64,000 bases of DNA from Episyrphus balteatus (taxonomy: Eukaryota; Arthropoda; Insecta; Diptera; Syrphidae), in the NCBI RefSeq assembly GCF_945859705.1, contig NC_079137.1, forward strand, positions 37,941,554 to 38,005,553, read 5' to 3'. The position numbers were made by a program, and so were the translations under genes. Shown one piece after another: positions 11,095-23,246 of this stretch. The notes beneath the pieces are model-generated. The model was given only the letters and a program-made list of their open reading frames with translations. It searched no databases and was not told the DNA's origin. Positions within the stretch are counted from its first letter, which is position 1; every line of letters starts with the position of its first letter.

Positions 11095-12247
11095 CACGGT
11101 GCGACACTGAAAATACACCCGACGAATTTCATAGTGTAGGCTGTTTGTATGGTCGAATAATGCATAAAAATATTTTTGTTATATTTTTGGAACCCTCCAT
11201 TTTGTTTTTATTTACAAAAAAAACCATTTTTACAGACCTTACGATGTAATCTATCAATATCTCAGTCATTTTTCATTGAACTTTGAATCAAATATGCATT
11301 TTAAATATACATACTACGCTTATTTGTGAATAAAAATGTATGTTTTTTAATTTGTTGGCATTAAACGTGTAAAAAGCGATTTTTGAAAAAGTCTGAAAAA
11401 AATTATTTTTTTAACAAGCTAAATCTCTAAAATTATAACAATTAAAAATCTGAAAAATTTTCACATGATAGCTACACTTATTAAATTTGAGTTTGTAAAG
11501 TTTTAAATTTTTTGAAAGAATGGTTTGGCTGGAATTTAAAATTGATCGAACAAGGTCCAAGAAACCTCATGTTATTCCCATAAGAAACTTCAACCGCTTG
11601 GCGGCACGGGTTAGAATTAAATTAGAGACTTGAAACTTGGGGAATATTTTTTTTAGTTTATTTTCAACCATATAAGATCCTAGGAGCATAGAAATTCTAA
11701 TTATTTTAAAATAACGAACACCCTATAGTGCACCTTGCAATTCACATCATGAAAAGCCACATTTTCTATTTACGAAAAAGTAACATAGATTCTGCAGTTT
11801 TGGTCAAATTCAATAAAAAATACGCCAATTTGTGCCTAAATGTATATTCTTTCAGAATATAACCTTACTTTATTTTTTTGTTTGTTTTATTTTGCAAAAA
11901 AAAAATTAGGTAAAGTTGAAAAAATTGACAAAAAAATCACTTTTTCAAGATTTATGGGATAAAAACCTACACTTAATTTGTTTAAACAATAGATTTATAT
12001 ACATCATTCAAAAGGTCTGGGAATCTTCTTTCCAAAAACATATAACATATTGAGAGTTGTTAGAAAAATGACTGAGATATTGATAGATTACATCGTAAGG
12101 TCTGTAAAAATGGTTTTTTGTAAATAAAAACATAATGGAGGATTCCAAAAATATAACAAAAATATTTTTATGCATTATTCGACCATACGAACAGCCTCCA
12201 CTATGTAATTTCTCGGGTGGATTTTTTTTTTATTTTGTAGCACAGTG
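11095..12247. mobile_element. Element with ~165-bp inverted repeats
   Basis: The left arm (about 11095-11275) and right arm (about 12064-12247) are inverted copies. Shared blocks include ACACCCGACGAATTTCATAG against its complement, TATGGTCGAATAATGCATAA, and AGACCTTACGATGTAATC. The inner ~790 bp has no coding capacity. No convincing target duplication was found, so the outer limits are approximate and the class is unknown. Confidence 0.65.
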
Positions 12248-14357
12248 ATTATTAAGTTTAAAATATAAAAAAAAAAAAAAAAAAAATAAAATAAAATAAA
12301 TACAATACAATACAAAACTGTCGTTCTTGAAAATATATTCTTTTGATCTTTAAGTTTGAGAAAGTGATAAACAGGGACTCTAAAAGTTCTTGTGAAAAGC
12401 AAACTTCTTTTCGATTTCTATTACCTATACCCCTCTATAAGATATCTCTAACTTCTAAAGTGGTGTTCAAATCGGAAAACTTTAAGTAAAAAATTCTCTT
12501 CCAATCGATTTACTCTCAAATACAAGTTCTATCTATCAAAACCTCTGACCCTTTACAGTTTCAACCAAAAACTGCTTCTTCTTTTCCAATTTTACTTGTG
12601 CAATTTTTCTTTACCGCTACCAAAGGGAATAAAATAAGAAAATCAAAAATAAAATAAAAAAAAAAAAAACCAACGAACGATAACTTTCTACTCTGCTGCC
12701 TTCTTATTATTTTTATCGGGTCACTTCGCCTTGAATAAAGAAAAAGTCATGTACATGTGAGAGCCTAGGAGGATATATTCATCAGGGCATGCACTAGCAC
12801 TAGCCAAACGAGAAGCATGCACCAGCATCAGTACCACATAACCATAAGAATCTCGTCTCGTCCATTGCATTAGAAAAATTATCTTTTCAAAAGAGAGCAA
12901 AAGAGAAAGGTCGAAAAAGCAACAGAGATCACCACCTGGTGTTGGATATTAGAAGTTGCATCAGGATGTTGGGGATGCATCATTCCCTTCTTCTTCTGCA
13001 ACCTTCTTCAGGGTGCAATGAAATATTATTATTATTATTTTTGCTTTTTCAACAAAAGGACTCCTTCAGAACACATAGAAAGGATGAGTATGTCGTTCAT
13101 ATACTCGTATCTACTCACAATGTGTGTGTAATCATTTGAAGGACCATAAATATTATTTTTCATCTTGTCGTAGAAAAAGAGACAGGCAAAATGCGCTTGT
13201 GGAGATTGAGGGAAAAAGATGAGAAGATGTGGGAGAGTCAACAACGCCCTCATACGTCGAAAGCTGAAAGTAGATACTTATCGTTTGGTAAACGATTTGT
13301 CACCTGGAATTTATGGTGTTTTGATAAAAGTTTTGCAATAAGAAACTTCTTCTTGCTAACAGAGGATGTTTTTTTTTTTTTTGTGTTTTTATTGGTTGAG
13401 AGGAGATACTATACACTTTGTCATACGAGGAACATTTATTTGTTTTAACAGTATATTTAGCAAGAAAGTGTTATTTTGTGAACATTTTTCATTTTGACAA
13501 ATAATATAAAAACTCTATTTTCAACCATCAAATTGGTGATGTAAAAGATTGAAAAACTGCAAACTCTTGAGTAGAAAATGTAAAATCTGAAATCAAAAGA
13601 AAATCTACAATCAAGCAATAAGGCTCATTTAAGGAAATACACACTTACAGGAATAATTCAACCGATATTACACGTCATAATCAGCAACAAAGCTACAATC
13701 ACATCAATAATCAGCAAAGTGAGAAGCTTTTACTTCCTTTTTCGGAAAAAAAAAAACTTACGCTATTCATCAAACATTTTAGTTATCTTTTAATATTCGC
13801 ATTATCCTGAGCAAATAATAGAAATCATTGGACTGAACGGAGGTTTCCAACTTTGTTCTAAGAAGCTGTCTACTTCTTACAACTTTCATAAACAACTGAT
13901 TGAACAAATATTAATTAATATCTCTCCTCAAATACATCATCATAATTCTGGAACAAGTCATTCTCAGGACAGAATTCTTAAAAATTCCTGTTAGTCTTAA
14001 CAATCTAAAGAGCCGAGGTTATCATCTCAAGACTTTTTGACTTTCTGCAAAAAAAACTGCAACTATCTGTTCACAGAGACTTACGTTAAGGTGCCGTGGG
14101 GCAATACGATTTTTTTCTCCTAATCAAGCGGGACAACACCATTAAAATCGGATTAAAATTGGGAATTTTTACAATTGTTTCGGCAAAATTGACTTCAGAT
14201 TCGGATTCAGCACGTCAAAATACATTAGGATAGGGATATCCGGTTAAAAGTATTGACACTTTTTTTTGTGGTCCTGTGCTATCATGAGCATGAAAAAATT
14301 AACAGTGTTTTAAAATTTAAATAAAATTTAGATAGTCCAGTCAAGTTATACTTTTGC
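12248..14357. other. Intergenic sequence, no gene supported
   Basis: Contains a poly-A tract near 12268-12285 and an (ATT)n tract near 13023-13040. Open frames of 66-85 codons between 12939 and 13448 overlap on both strands and carry no domain. The 13.0-13.3 kb part is less AT-rich and unique-looking. Confidence 0.45.
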
Positions 14358-15882
14358 TGAGAAATAATTCGCAACTGCAATTTGTACTCAAAATATGAAA
14401 GTACACTAGTACAGGAACTAAACCCCCCATTTTCCGAACAAATGTCTGGACGACTTTGGCCGCCATTTTGTTTTGAACAGTTTTGCGACTATCGCTTGTA
14501 GTTCGGCTAGTTTTGGTCTTAGAGAAAAATGTTATGAGACAAAGTTGTAGCAAATTTTATTTCCCACAAAAAATGTTGAGTAAGTTTTTATTCTAAAACC
14601 TACCATTTAGGAGTTATAATGAATTTCGTAAAATGCTATGCTCACTTATTTTTTATATTCACCATAACTTTTTTTTCAAACTTTTATTAAAAAATTGTTG
14701 TTATAAAAGTTAAAGAACTACTAATTATCTATGTTTGTCTCATACTAAGTTTTTTTGTCCGAGTTGCCGTTTCCTCACTAAAACAAAAATTCAATAAAAA
14801 AATTAGCAAAAACAGGGTGAGGGGAGAGTACGATAATTGTGGTGCCGAGATTTTATAACAGTTTTTTGAAGAAGGGTTCAATACAAGTATTTTTTACTAT
14901 CGGAAGGGGGGTCTATCTCCCCCCGTTTATGCGGGAGGGGCAGTTTTCTAAAAAAAAACAGCCTAAAATAAAAAAAATTATTAAAAAACAACGGCAACAC
15001 TTACAGTTATGAATGATACATTTTTCAAAAGCCACAATTATATGCATTATTGTAGTTTTTAAATGGAGCTATTAAAATTTATAGTTTTTGAAATAATCGA
15101 TTAAAAAAAAATTTTTTTTTCCTAAATTTAACTTTGAGATCGATTATTTCAAAAACTATAAATTTAAATAGCTCCATTTAAAAACTACAATAGTGCATAT
15201 AATTGTGGCTTTTGAAAAATGTATCATTCATAACTGTAAGTGTTGCCGTTGTTTTTTAATATTTTTTTTTATTTTAGGCTGTTTTTTTTTTAGAAAACTG
15301 CCCCTCCCGCATAAACGGGGGGAGATAGACCCCCCTTCCGATAGTAAAAAATACTTGTATTGAACCCTTCTTCAAAAAACTGTTATAAAATCTCGGCACC
15401 ACAATTATCGTACTCTCCCCTCACCCTGTTTTTGCTAATTTTTTTATTGAATTTTTGTTTTAGTGAGGAAACGGCAACTCGGACAAAAAACTTAGTATGA
15501 GACAAACATAGATAATTAGTAGCTCTTTAACTTTTATAACAACAATTTTTTAATAAAAGTTTGAAAAAAAAGTTATGGTGAATATAAAAAATAAGTGAGC
15601 ATAGCATTTTACGAAATTCATTATAACTCCTAAATGGTAGGTTTTAGAATAAAAACTTACTTAACATTTTTTGTGGGAAATAAAATTTGCTACAACTTTG
15701 TCTCATAACATTTTTCTCTAAGACCAAAACTAGCCGAACTACAAGCGATAGTCGCAAAACTGTTCAAAACAAAATGGCGGCCAAAGTCGTCCAGACATTT
15801 GTTCGGAAAATGGGGGGTTTAGTTCCTGTACTAGTGTACTTTCATATTTTTAGTCCGAATTGCAGTTGCGAATTATTTCTCA
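14358..15882. mobile_element. Long foldback element: two 744-bp arms, 37-bp spacer
   Basis: The left arm, 14358-15101, is repeated almost exactly in reverse complement at 15139-15882. Arm landmarks are TGAGAAATAATTCGCAACTG, AACAAAATGGCGGCCAAAG (read on the right arm), GATAGACCCCCCTTCC and AGTGTTGCCGTTG. Both arms carry the same ~70-codon frame, a mirror effect rather than two genes. The next sequence on the right is a retrotransposon tail. A diverged partial arm copy lies at 18095-18320. Confidence 0.85.
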
Positions 15883-15907
15883 GACCTCCATACAACCAAA
15901 TCTAAAA

Positions 15908-16154
15908 TGACTGGACTAAGATGGCTAAGTCACGTTGAGCGCATGGACAACAATGCTCCGGCCCAGAGGGACGGCGCAGTAGAGGAAGACCTCGTCTGAG
16001 TTGGCGCAACCATGTGGAAGGGGACCTCAATCACCTTGGCTTGCGAAACTGGAAGCCGCGATCTAAAGATAGAACTGGCTGGCGAAGCTTGTTGGTTGAG
16101 GCCCAAATCCACAGCGGAATATTGCCACCTTACGGCACTGGTCACCCTAAGTAA
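15908..16154 (+). pseudogene. Non-LTR retrotransposon 3-prime end, ORF2 C-terminus (broken)
   Basis: From 15908 the frame reads MTGLRWLSHVERMDNNAPA. A frame change follows, then RGRPRLSWRNHVEGDLNHLG and LRNWKPRSKDRTGWRSLL, ending at TAA 16152-16154. This W..HVE..L..LGL.NW...DR..WR pattern is typical of the tail following reverse transcriptase in many insect non-LTR elements. The exact clade cannot be fixed from the tail. A short (AAGT)n tract at 16149-16162 follows the stop, as often seen at 3-prime ends of such insertions. It is 5-prime truncated and frameshifted, hence dead. Confidence 0.8.
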
Positions 16155-16162
16155 GTAAGTAA

Positions 16163-17700
16163 CGTAGTAATAAAGAATAACAGTTTTTCTTAAAGTTAAG
16201 ACCATAACAAATTTTTTGCCAGTAAATAGTATCACACCTCCGGCCTTCGCAGATTATCCAGCTCTACCATTCTATCAAGTTTAGAAAATCTTAGGTATTC
16301 AGAAATGTGTGATAACTTTTGATAATAATTCAACGAAAATGGGCGGTTACCACACCCCCTGAGTGAAAATTATCAAATTTGTTTCTCTTTGATACACCAC
16401 AATTCTTATGAGTGTGAGAAATTGAAAGTTTCTAGGATACAAGAAAGGCTAAAATGTCGATGATTATTTTTTCAAAACCATTTCATTGGCACATGACTCC
16501 ATATGGCTTAATAAAATCCCACTTTTCTTATGTCAAAAAATGATTTCAATCAATTTCCTTTAGATTTTATTGAAGGTGCGAACTCAGATACTGTTAACTG
16601 TCCAATACTTTTCCATCTTTTCCCCACTTATGATTGTAGTGAAATCTTTTTTTCTTTAAAGAAACCTACAATTATTTTATCTATTTAAAAAAAAATTGAA
16701 ACCTTAACTTTTTTATAATAAATTTAATCATCAAACTATGAGATTTCTTTCGAAACACACTGTTTTTCCTATGTTCCCTTCACAATATGGTTATTATCGT
16801 TTATCAAAACCAACAGAAAATGAAGTTTATCATTTCTTGTGCTGTGTTAATAACAAAACTTTTAAGCCTTGAAGTACCTACAATGTGGGTGATGGTCGCA
16901 AGGATGTGCACTTCAAATAAAAATTCAACAAAAATAATTTTTTTTTATAATTTCTTTAGACTTGTTTTTTTGTATTTTTTTTTTTTTGTATAAAGAGCAA
17001 TCAGTCGAAATATCAAACAATGAATTCGAAACTTTTACGGTGTACAATCTGCAATCGTATATGAAGTTTTAAATCAAATAATAAAACAAAATACATATAT
17101 GTTAAAAAATAAAAGAAAAAAAAAAAAATAGAAAAATGCCCTCAATGGTTTTTTGTCGATTTGAAACGAAATAAAAACGTTTTCATTTTTGTCCATGATG
17201 ACATTGTAATGCAATTAAGGTTTCCATTTAGATATGTTTGAATTTATATATCTTTTTTTTTTGTTTGTTAAATGGATTTGATAACCTTTCTACCATAGAT
17301 TAACAAATACAAACAAAAATAGCAATTTTAGGTAAAATTTCCAACTCGTATAGTATTTGTTCACAGATAAACTGTTAAACCACTTAGAAACTCGATGACA
17401 AAACCAAAATTGGCTTAAATGTTAATTTATATTTAATGGTTTAGAGTTTAATGCTGTTATTATTTATAAACTTTAAGCCTGATGGATTTATTTAATATGC
17501 TAATCACAAATGCATTCATTTCAAGTGGAATTGAGTTATTTATTTTATGTCAATAAATTAACCAAATTGGTAAACTGCAATGTTGTAGTATAGAGTTTGT
17601 TATTATTATTATCCTTTTGAATAGTTTCATTGTATGGAGAGGGTTATAAAGTCAAGTGAACACTTATATTAATAAATGGGGGGGGGGGTTTAAATTTCAA
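16163..17700. other. Intergenic sequence, nothing recognised
   Basis: AT-rich unique-looking DNA. No gene, RNA or element end was found. Confidence 0.45.
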
Positions 17701-18080
17701 GAGCATCAGGCCATAAATAAAATTTTTGTTAAAACATCAAAATATAGTTTTGATAATGTAAAAAAGTGCGCGCGCACTTTTTTACATTATCAAAACTATA
17801 TTTTTTTACAGCATTTTTACGCGCGCGCACTTTTTTACACTATCAAAACTATATTTTTTTACAGCATTTTTACAGAATTTTGATATACAGTATTTTGCCG
17901 TACAGAATTTTACAAAACAGAATTTTGCATGTCAGTATTTTGTTCATACAGTATTTTGACGTACAGAATTTTGTATTTACAGTATAATGACGTACAGAAT
18001 TATGGTCTTACAGTATTTTGACCCTACAGAATTTTGTCGTACAGAATTTTGACAAGCAGAATTATGACCTGCTCCCAAAC
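17701..18080. mobile_element. Foldback-like element of ~15-bp CAGAATTTTG repeats with GC palindrome
   Basis: A perfect 66-bp palindrome (17739-17804) centres on GTGCGCGCGCAC. After it come about a dozen units around CAGAATTTTG at about 15-bp spacing, ending in GCAGAATTATGACCTGCTCCC-like sequence at about 18057-18076. The same repeat and palindrome half recur at 25.2-26.2 kb. Drosophila FB elements also have inverted repeats built of short tandem units; the comparison is structural only. Confidence 0.7.
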
Positions 18081-18094
18081 TCAAATTAAGTGTA

Positions 18095-18320
18095 CAATTC
18101 TAGCAATTGGAAAAAGTATCATTGATAATTGTAAGTGTTGCCGTTGTTTTTTAATAATTTTTTTAGTAGTTTTTTGGAAAATTGACCCTCCTGCCAAAAG
18201 GGGAGGGGGGGGGGCGTAGACCCATTACAAAAAATGATTGTATTGAATACCTCTACGAAAAACCGTTTTCAATTCTCGGCGCCCAAGTTATGGTACTCCA
18301 GCTTTGTGCTGAAATGAATT
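18095..18320 (+). repeat. Diverged fragment of the 14.3-15.9 kb foldback arm
   Basis: Shares TGTAAGTGTTGCCGTTG, then a poly-T stretch, the GACCCTCCTGCC...GGGGAGG block and GTAGACCC in the same order as 15205-15430. It abuts the 15-bp-repeat element on its left. Confidence 0.7.
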
Positions 18321-18370
18321 TTTCTCGAAAAAAACACGTTTACGGGGGGTATCTCAAAAAAGGAAGCTAA

Positions 18371-20425
18371 TCCGATTTTGGTAAAAACTGATTATTATTG
18401 CTGAGGCCTTCAGGAACAAAGCCTCATTTTTAGTTTTTGTCGTCATTTTAGGTCAACCTTAAACTTGTTCAGGCTCACTGTGGTTCGTTAAAATGGAATA
18501 AAAATGTTGACTTATATTTTGGTTCCTTATTTTGTATGTTAAAAAAGAGCATGCAAGTATGTAAATCTGTACAAAAAGTTATAAAAACAATTTAAAAAAT
18601 TCAAAAATGATCTAGAAAATCAATATAACATCAGTTTAACTTGTTCCATAGAAAAAAGTTACGTATTCGCCACAGTGTATCATAAATCGTTTAATTCGTT
18701 AGTGGAAGGAGCTCCTATTTCCTTACTGCGTGATTAAAAGAAACATATTCTACGAATAATCTGTCGTCTATAGGGCCCTTCTGGAAAATTTGAGGTTTTC
18801 TTGTCGAAAAGGTGCACGATATCCTACTTTTTTTCAGCACGAAAATAAAGGTGATTGATCTATAATACGCACGTTCAGGAAATAAGGGGTTTTACTTGAA
18901 ATAATTCCAAGTTCAGGTGAGATGAGACAACAGTTGATGGAACTTTTTACGATATGTGTTTTTATGATGAATTAATTTGGGTACATTCAATGATTTGAAT
19001 TTTAAAATCGAATATTCTCTTTTGGAAACCATTGAAAATAAACTAATCTTAATTTTTTTTTAATATTCGAGATTCTTAACCTTTTCTATTCCGGTTAAGG
19101 AAATTGGATTCGATATTAAAAATAAAAATAAATGTCCTCCTCAGATTGCATCATTTCAAGAGTGCATCCAATTCTGAAGCTGTTAAGAAAAAAAAAAAAT
19201 CACATCTCTTAAAGGTCCTTATGTCTAATGATGGGACGACGACGACGATGATGGCTACAATATTGCTTTCATTTGTGCACTCTCCTTGCAACTAATTTCA
19301 AGAAAGTAAACTGGAACAAACGTACTTCATTCTCATCTTGTGTCGTCCTTGAACGTGTGATAATAGCGCAAAAGTAGATATCACCTGTCTACCAAACCGA
19401 AAAACTTCTCTGCACACTCTGACTTTCATTTTGAAACTCTTGAAGATGGTGTTTCGTTACGTTCGTTGAAAGGAAATTATACTTACACTTCTTCGTTTAG
19501 ATTGCTTTCGTTTCATTCGTTGTTGGTTGAAAGGAAGTACGAGTCCAAATGAAAGGATTCTATGTAAGACGATGACGACACAGTTACCCGATGGAGGAAG
19601 AAAATCAATTCATTCCCTGTAGGTAGAGTAGTTGAATTATTAATCGCGCGAAATGTTGCACCCTAATCGAGTTCTTCTCTTAACCCTGTAGTGTTGCATA
19701 ACCTTTTTTTGTTATTAATTTAAACTTCAACGTGTTCCATATTTCTTTACATGGTGGTAGGAGTAAGACACGTGTATGAGTATGAGTAATTTGCCTTAAT
19801 TTAACTCATTCAAGTAAAACAATGATTATTTTATTTTAACTTTACCATTAATAAAGTATTTATCTTCATATTTTCATATGCAAAAGCAATAAAATTAAAG
19901 AAAGAGTACACAAACAATTGCTTTATGTGAATTCAAGTTTCCTTTCTAATATGCCATTTAGATGTCTTATTATTCTGGAAGAATTTTCATTTGAAATTTT
20001 GGTTTTCTTTGAAAGAAGGGCAACAAGGTTAAACAATCCTTAAGCAATTTCTATAAATCACTTTAATGTGGAATCAGGGAAAAGGTGGTACTTTAATAAT
20101 TCAAGACATTGAAAATCGTAGGTACTTGAAGGTAAATTGCAAAAGCAGTGATTTGGTTTTTCCTATTAATGTCCGGTTTATGGGGAAAATCGAATAGAGG
20201 AAATAGTATAAATAAATTCGTGTTTGCAGCAAAAATATAAAAAGAAGAGCTATGCTAAGAAAAGAGTTATTATGAAAAAAAATAAAAACAAAATTTTAAA
20301 ATTGCACTAGTTTACAAAAAATAAAATTTATGGGACTGGGTGTCCACTGCCGTGCCACTTTTCGTATCGATTTTAACCCAAAAAACTCGAAAATCATACC
20401 TAAACAATGTTTAATGGATAAATCT
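18371..20425. other. Intergenic sequence, nothing recognised
   Basis: No supported gene or repeat. Short (GAC)n-like sequence lies near 19235-19255. Confidence 0.45.
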
Positions 20426-20800
20426 CATGATATGGGAAATGTCCCATGAGACATGTCTCATAAGAAATGTATCATGAGACATGTAATATGAGACATTTCC
20501 CATGAGATATTTCCTATGAGACATGTCCTATGAGACATCATGGGAAATGTCTCATGGGACATGTCTCATGGGACATGTCTCATGGGTCATGTCTCATGAG
20601 ACATGTCTCATAGGAAATGTATCATGGGACAAATCTCATGAGACATGTCTCATAGGAAATGTCTCATGGGACATGTCTCAAGAGACATGTCTCAGGGGAT
20701 ATGTCTCATGGGACATTTCCTATGAGACATGTCCCATGAGACATTTCCTATGAGACATTTCCTATGAGACATGTCTCATCCGCCATGTCTCATGGGACTG
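20426..20800 (+). repeat. 14-bp minisatellite, consensus ATGTCTCATGGGAC
   Basis: From about 20530 the sequence splits cleanly into 14-mers: ATGTCTCATGGGAC, ATGTCTCATGGGTC, ATGTCTCATGAGAC, ATGTCTCATAGGAA and so on. Units before this are more diverged. Because 14 is not a multiple of 3, the open frame here shows a 14-residue periodic peptide (MSHETCLIGNVSWD). The unit shares period and the ATGTCTCATG core with the large array at 53-64 kb. Confidence 0.85.
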
Positions 20801-20975
20801 AAAATTAAAAATGAACTTTTATGATCCCTTGAACATTCTCATCCTGAAATGTAATTTTGTTTTTATTTCAGGGTTGTGAAAAAAAAACATTATAAACGGG
20901 TTAAAAACCTTAGTTTCTTTTTCAACAACATTTATTTAACAATTATAACAACAGCAACAAGTAAGAACTACTTAA

Positions 20976-21259
20976 CCCTCTGTAGGCACACCTCTTTTTT
21001 GTGACGTGATAGGCACACGGGTGCGAATTTGGTTTATACTTTTTCATGTCGCTAGAATTTTTTTCAGTCACAATATTTTATAAAGAATCAAGTATGAAAT
21101 TCATGTAGAATATTCCGAGGAATTCGAATATTGTATTCACAACTGCGAAAAAAAATATTTTCACCCTTATAAAGAGACTTTTTTGTGACCACTTTTTTGA
21201 AAAATCATAATTTTTTTATTTTTGTCCTGCCAAATTCGCACCCTTGTGCCGACAGAGGG
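20976..21259. mobile_element. piggyBac-like MITE with TTAA target duplication
   Basis: TTAA flanks both sides (20972-20975 and 21260-21263). The ends are inverted: CCCTCTGTAGGCACA at the left, TGTGCCGACAGAGGG at the right. A second shared block, GGGTGCGAATTTGG, appears as its complement near the right end. TTAA plus a CCC-start TIR is the piggyBac pattern. At 284 bp it encodes nothing. It sits 75 bp past the IR-A2 stop and may overlap its 3-prime UTR. Confidence 0.8.
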
Positions 21260-21334
21260 TTAATAACAAATAACAATAACAGCAGTTGAATATAACAATT
21301 CCATCTTCAATAACGATCAATTTCTGATAAATAT

Positions 21335-23113
21335 TCAGTTCTCGTTCCACTTCTTTACTACTTTAAATCTAATATACTCCACCAAAAACACCATCATTGA
21401 CAATCCAAATCCAATGGCAAGTGTAAACCAACCAATTCCCAAATGAGCAATTGTCAATGGTCGAAATAAATCCTCACTCTCCGTTCGAAATAATTGCAAA
21501 TACTTGGAAGCCACAGCTTGATTAAAAACATCTTCTTCCCATTTCTTATACAAACCGGTTTCATAAAGCTGCAATAAAATCCCATCGAAACTCTTTCGAA
21601 ATGGTGAATCTTTTTGCATGATAAATGTCAAAAAATACGTTCCCATTGTATTCTTCGAAACGTACATTCGCTTCTTGGCCAAATATTTCTGTTGACCTAA
21701 AAAGAAATTCGCCCGATCTTCAGCAAAGACAAATGCAAAAGTTCTATTCAAGCTTCTGCGATATTCGTTGATAAAGTCAATATTTTGAGCTTCGAAAAGA
21801 ATTTTGTAATGTTGATTAAACCCACTTGTACTAGTAATTGCAATAATTTCGAAATATGTCGAAATAATTTTAAAACCACTTTCATATAATTGCTTAAAGG
21901 TGTCAATTTGATTGCCCTGAACTGTTGTGGTTAGAAATGCTGACAAAAAAGCTGCATAAATATTTGTCAAAATCAGTCCGTAACAGAAGATTTGCATTTC
22001 GAAAATTAATGCACGTAAATCACAATGCAAATCAGTCGAAGAAAGGTAAAGTAATTGAGTCAAACTTCGTGAAAATGCTGGTCCATATTCTGGCAATTTT
22101 TGACAATACCTTCGAGTCAAATAGCTAGCTATTGAGATGTACACAAAAGTGATTCCAAGAAATACCCAAACTTCACAATCAAATGGCAAGATCAAGTACC
22201 GGTAAGAAGGAATTTCTCCCACAAATGGAGAAACTAACTGCCATTTAATTTGTGCAATCGGATAACTAAAGGCGAATTTATTTGGCGAAAAAGACGAATA
22301 AGAATGCATCAAGATGTCAACTTTACCCTGTGTTAAAAGTGACAATGCACCAAGTATGTCAAATCCACTGTGATTCGTTCCATCGAGAAGTCTTTCAAAT
22401 GTGGCATTATGTCTCTGTACAAAGGACCTAAAAATCTCCGTATTAACTCCTGTTATCTTTTCATTGCCATCTTGGTCAGTGTACATAAAAACTCTTGATC
22501 CATCTTGATAAATTGGTGTGTAAAAAACGTAACCTTTTAGATCATAACTTCGATCTGGATAATAATCTGTCATTGCAGTTGATGTGATATTTTCTAAGCT
22601 GACTTCAGGGAATGGTTCATAGGTGAGAACTTCATTGTCGAACATTATGATGATATTGACTATTCCCAATCGGAGACAAGTTTGAAAAAACTTTCTTAAC
22701 GACTCCGAATCCTGTGGTTCCTTCTCCAAAACGAAGAGCATCTTGGATGAATGAATTTGACGAAGAGTATCATTTATGATTGAGAACATATCGTAATTAT
22801 CAACTTTATCCATGAAAACTAGTACAAAAGACCAAAGACCTAGAATAAGTCCCAACATTTCATTCTCAGTATAGTCTTCGCCAATCAAAACCAAAGGAAC
22901 AATAGAACTTTCATGTCGAAGAAGGTATTCGTATCCGGTCAAATTAGTCACAAAACTTTTTTGTGCAAAAATCACAGTGGAACGTATTTCTTCTTTTTGT
23001 CGAATTTGATCAGATAATTCCATTATTCGGGAGAAATTCACACTTTCGACACTAAGCAATATGTTATATGCAAGAAATTGACAAAGAAACCAATTCTTAA
23101 GGATTTTTTGCAT
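21335..23113 (-). CDS. Divergent ionotropic receptor IR-A2
   Basis: A complete intronless gene of about 592 residues from the ATG at 23113. The frame stays open upstream to a TTG, but the ATG matches IR-A1 and starts a signal peptide (MQKILKNW, then a hydrophobic core). Domains match IR-A1: S1 lobe with GYVFYTPIYQDGSRVF, TM1 at about 316-332, pore region, TM3 at about 374-396 (TNIYAAFLSAFLTT), S2 with NEYRRSLNRTFAFVFAEDRA, and TM4 at about 558-579. The S1 glutamate-binding arginine is absent from its usual place near FSYPIAQ. It is predicted to be a chemosensory cation-channel subunit working with IR co-receptors. Its core promoter and upstream module match IR-A1, so the two are probably expressed in related cells. 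No symbol is assigned. Confidence 0.95.
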   Translation of the reverse strand: MQKILKNWFLCQFLAYNILLSVESVNFSRIMELSDQIRQKEEIRSTVIFAQKSFVTNLTGYEYLLRHESSIVPLVLIGEDYTENEMLGLILGLWSFVLVFMDKVDNYDMFSIINDTLRQIHSSKMLFVLEKEPQDSESLRKFFQTCLRLGIVNIIIMFDNEVLTYEPFPEVSLENITSTAMTDYYPDRSYDLKGYVFYTPIYQDGSRVFMYTDQDGNEKITGVNTEIFRSFVQRHNATFERLLDGTNHSGFDILGALSLLTQGKVDILMHSYSSFSPNKFAFSYPIAQIKWQLVSPFVGEIPSYRYLILPFDCEVWVFLGITFVYISIASYLTRRYCQKLPEYGPAFSRSLTQLLYLSSTDLHCDLRALIFEMQIFCYGLILTNIYAAFLSAFLTTTVQGNQIDTFKQLYESGFKIISTYFEIIAITSTSGFNQHYKILFEAQNIDFINEYRRSLNRTFAFVFAEDRANFFLGQQKYLAKKRMYVSKNTMGTYFLTFIMQKDSPFRKSFDGILLQLYETGLYKKWEEDVFNQAVASKYLQLFRTESEDLFRPLTIAHLGIGWFTLAIGFGLSMMVFLVEYIRFKVVKKWNEN

Positions 23114-23154
23114 GTCTTTTTCTTGCAGGTATTCAGGACAAAATAAAACTTTCA

Positions 23155-23190
23155 ACTGCAATCAGTAGAAGAAATGTGCGTTAACTTATA
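23155..23190 (-). promoter_or_regulatory. Core promoter of IR-A2: TATA box and initiator
   Basis: TATAAG at 23190-23185 and a CAGTT initiator with A at 23157, spacing 33 bp, identical to IR-A1. The implied 5-prime UTR is 44 nt. Confidence 0.7.
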
Positions 23191-23246
23191 GTTTTCAAAA
23201 TCACAGCTCTCAAGGTTAAAGTGCAAGAAAATTATTATCCCTTTTG

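Noticed and set aside
14341..15905. Two identical ~70-codon genes in opposite orientation
   Set aside because: They are the same sequence in the two arms of a foldback element, start only at TTG, and have no recognisable domain.
20523..20753. 76-codon Cys/Trp-rich protein
   Set aside because: The frame is the translation of the 14-bp minisatellite.
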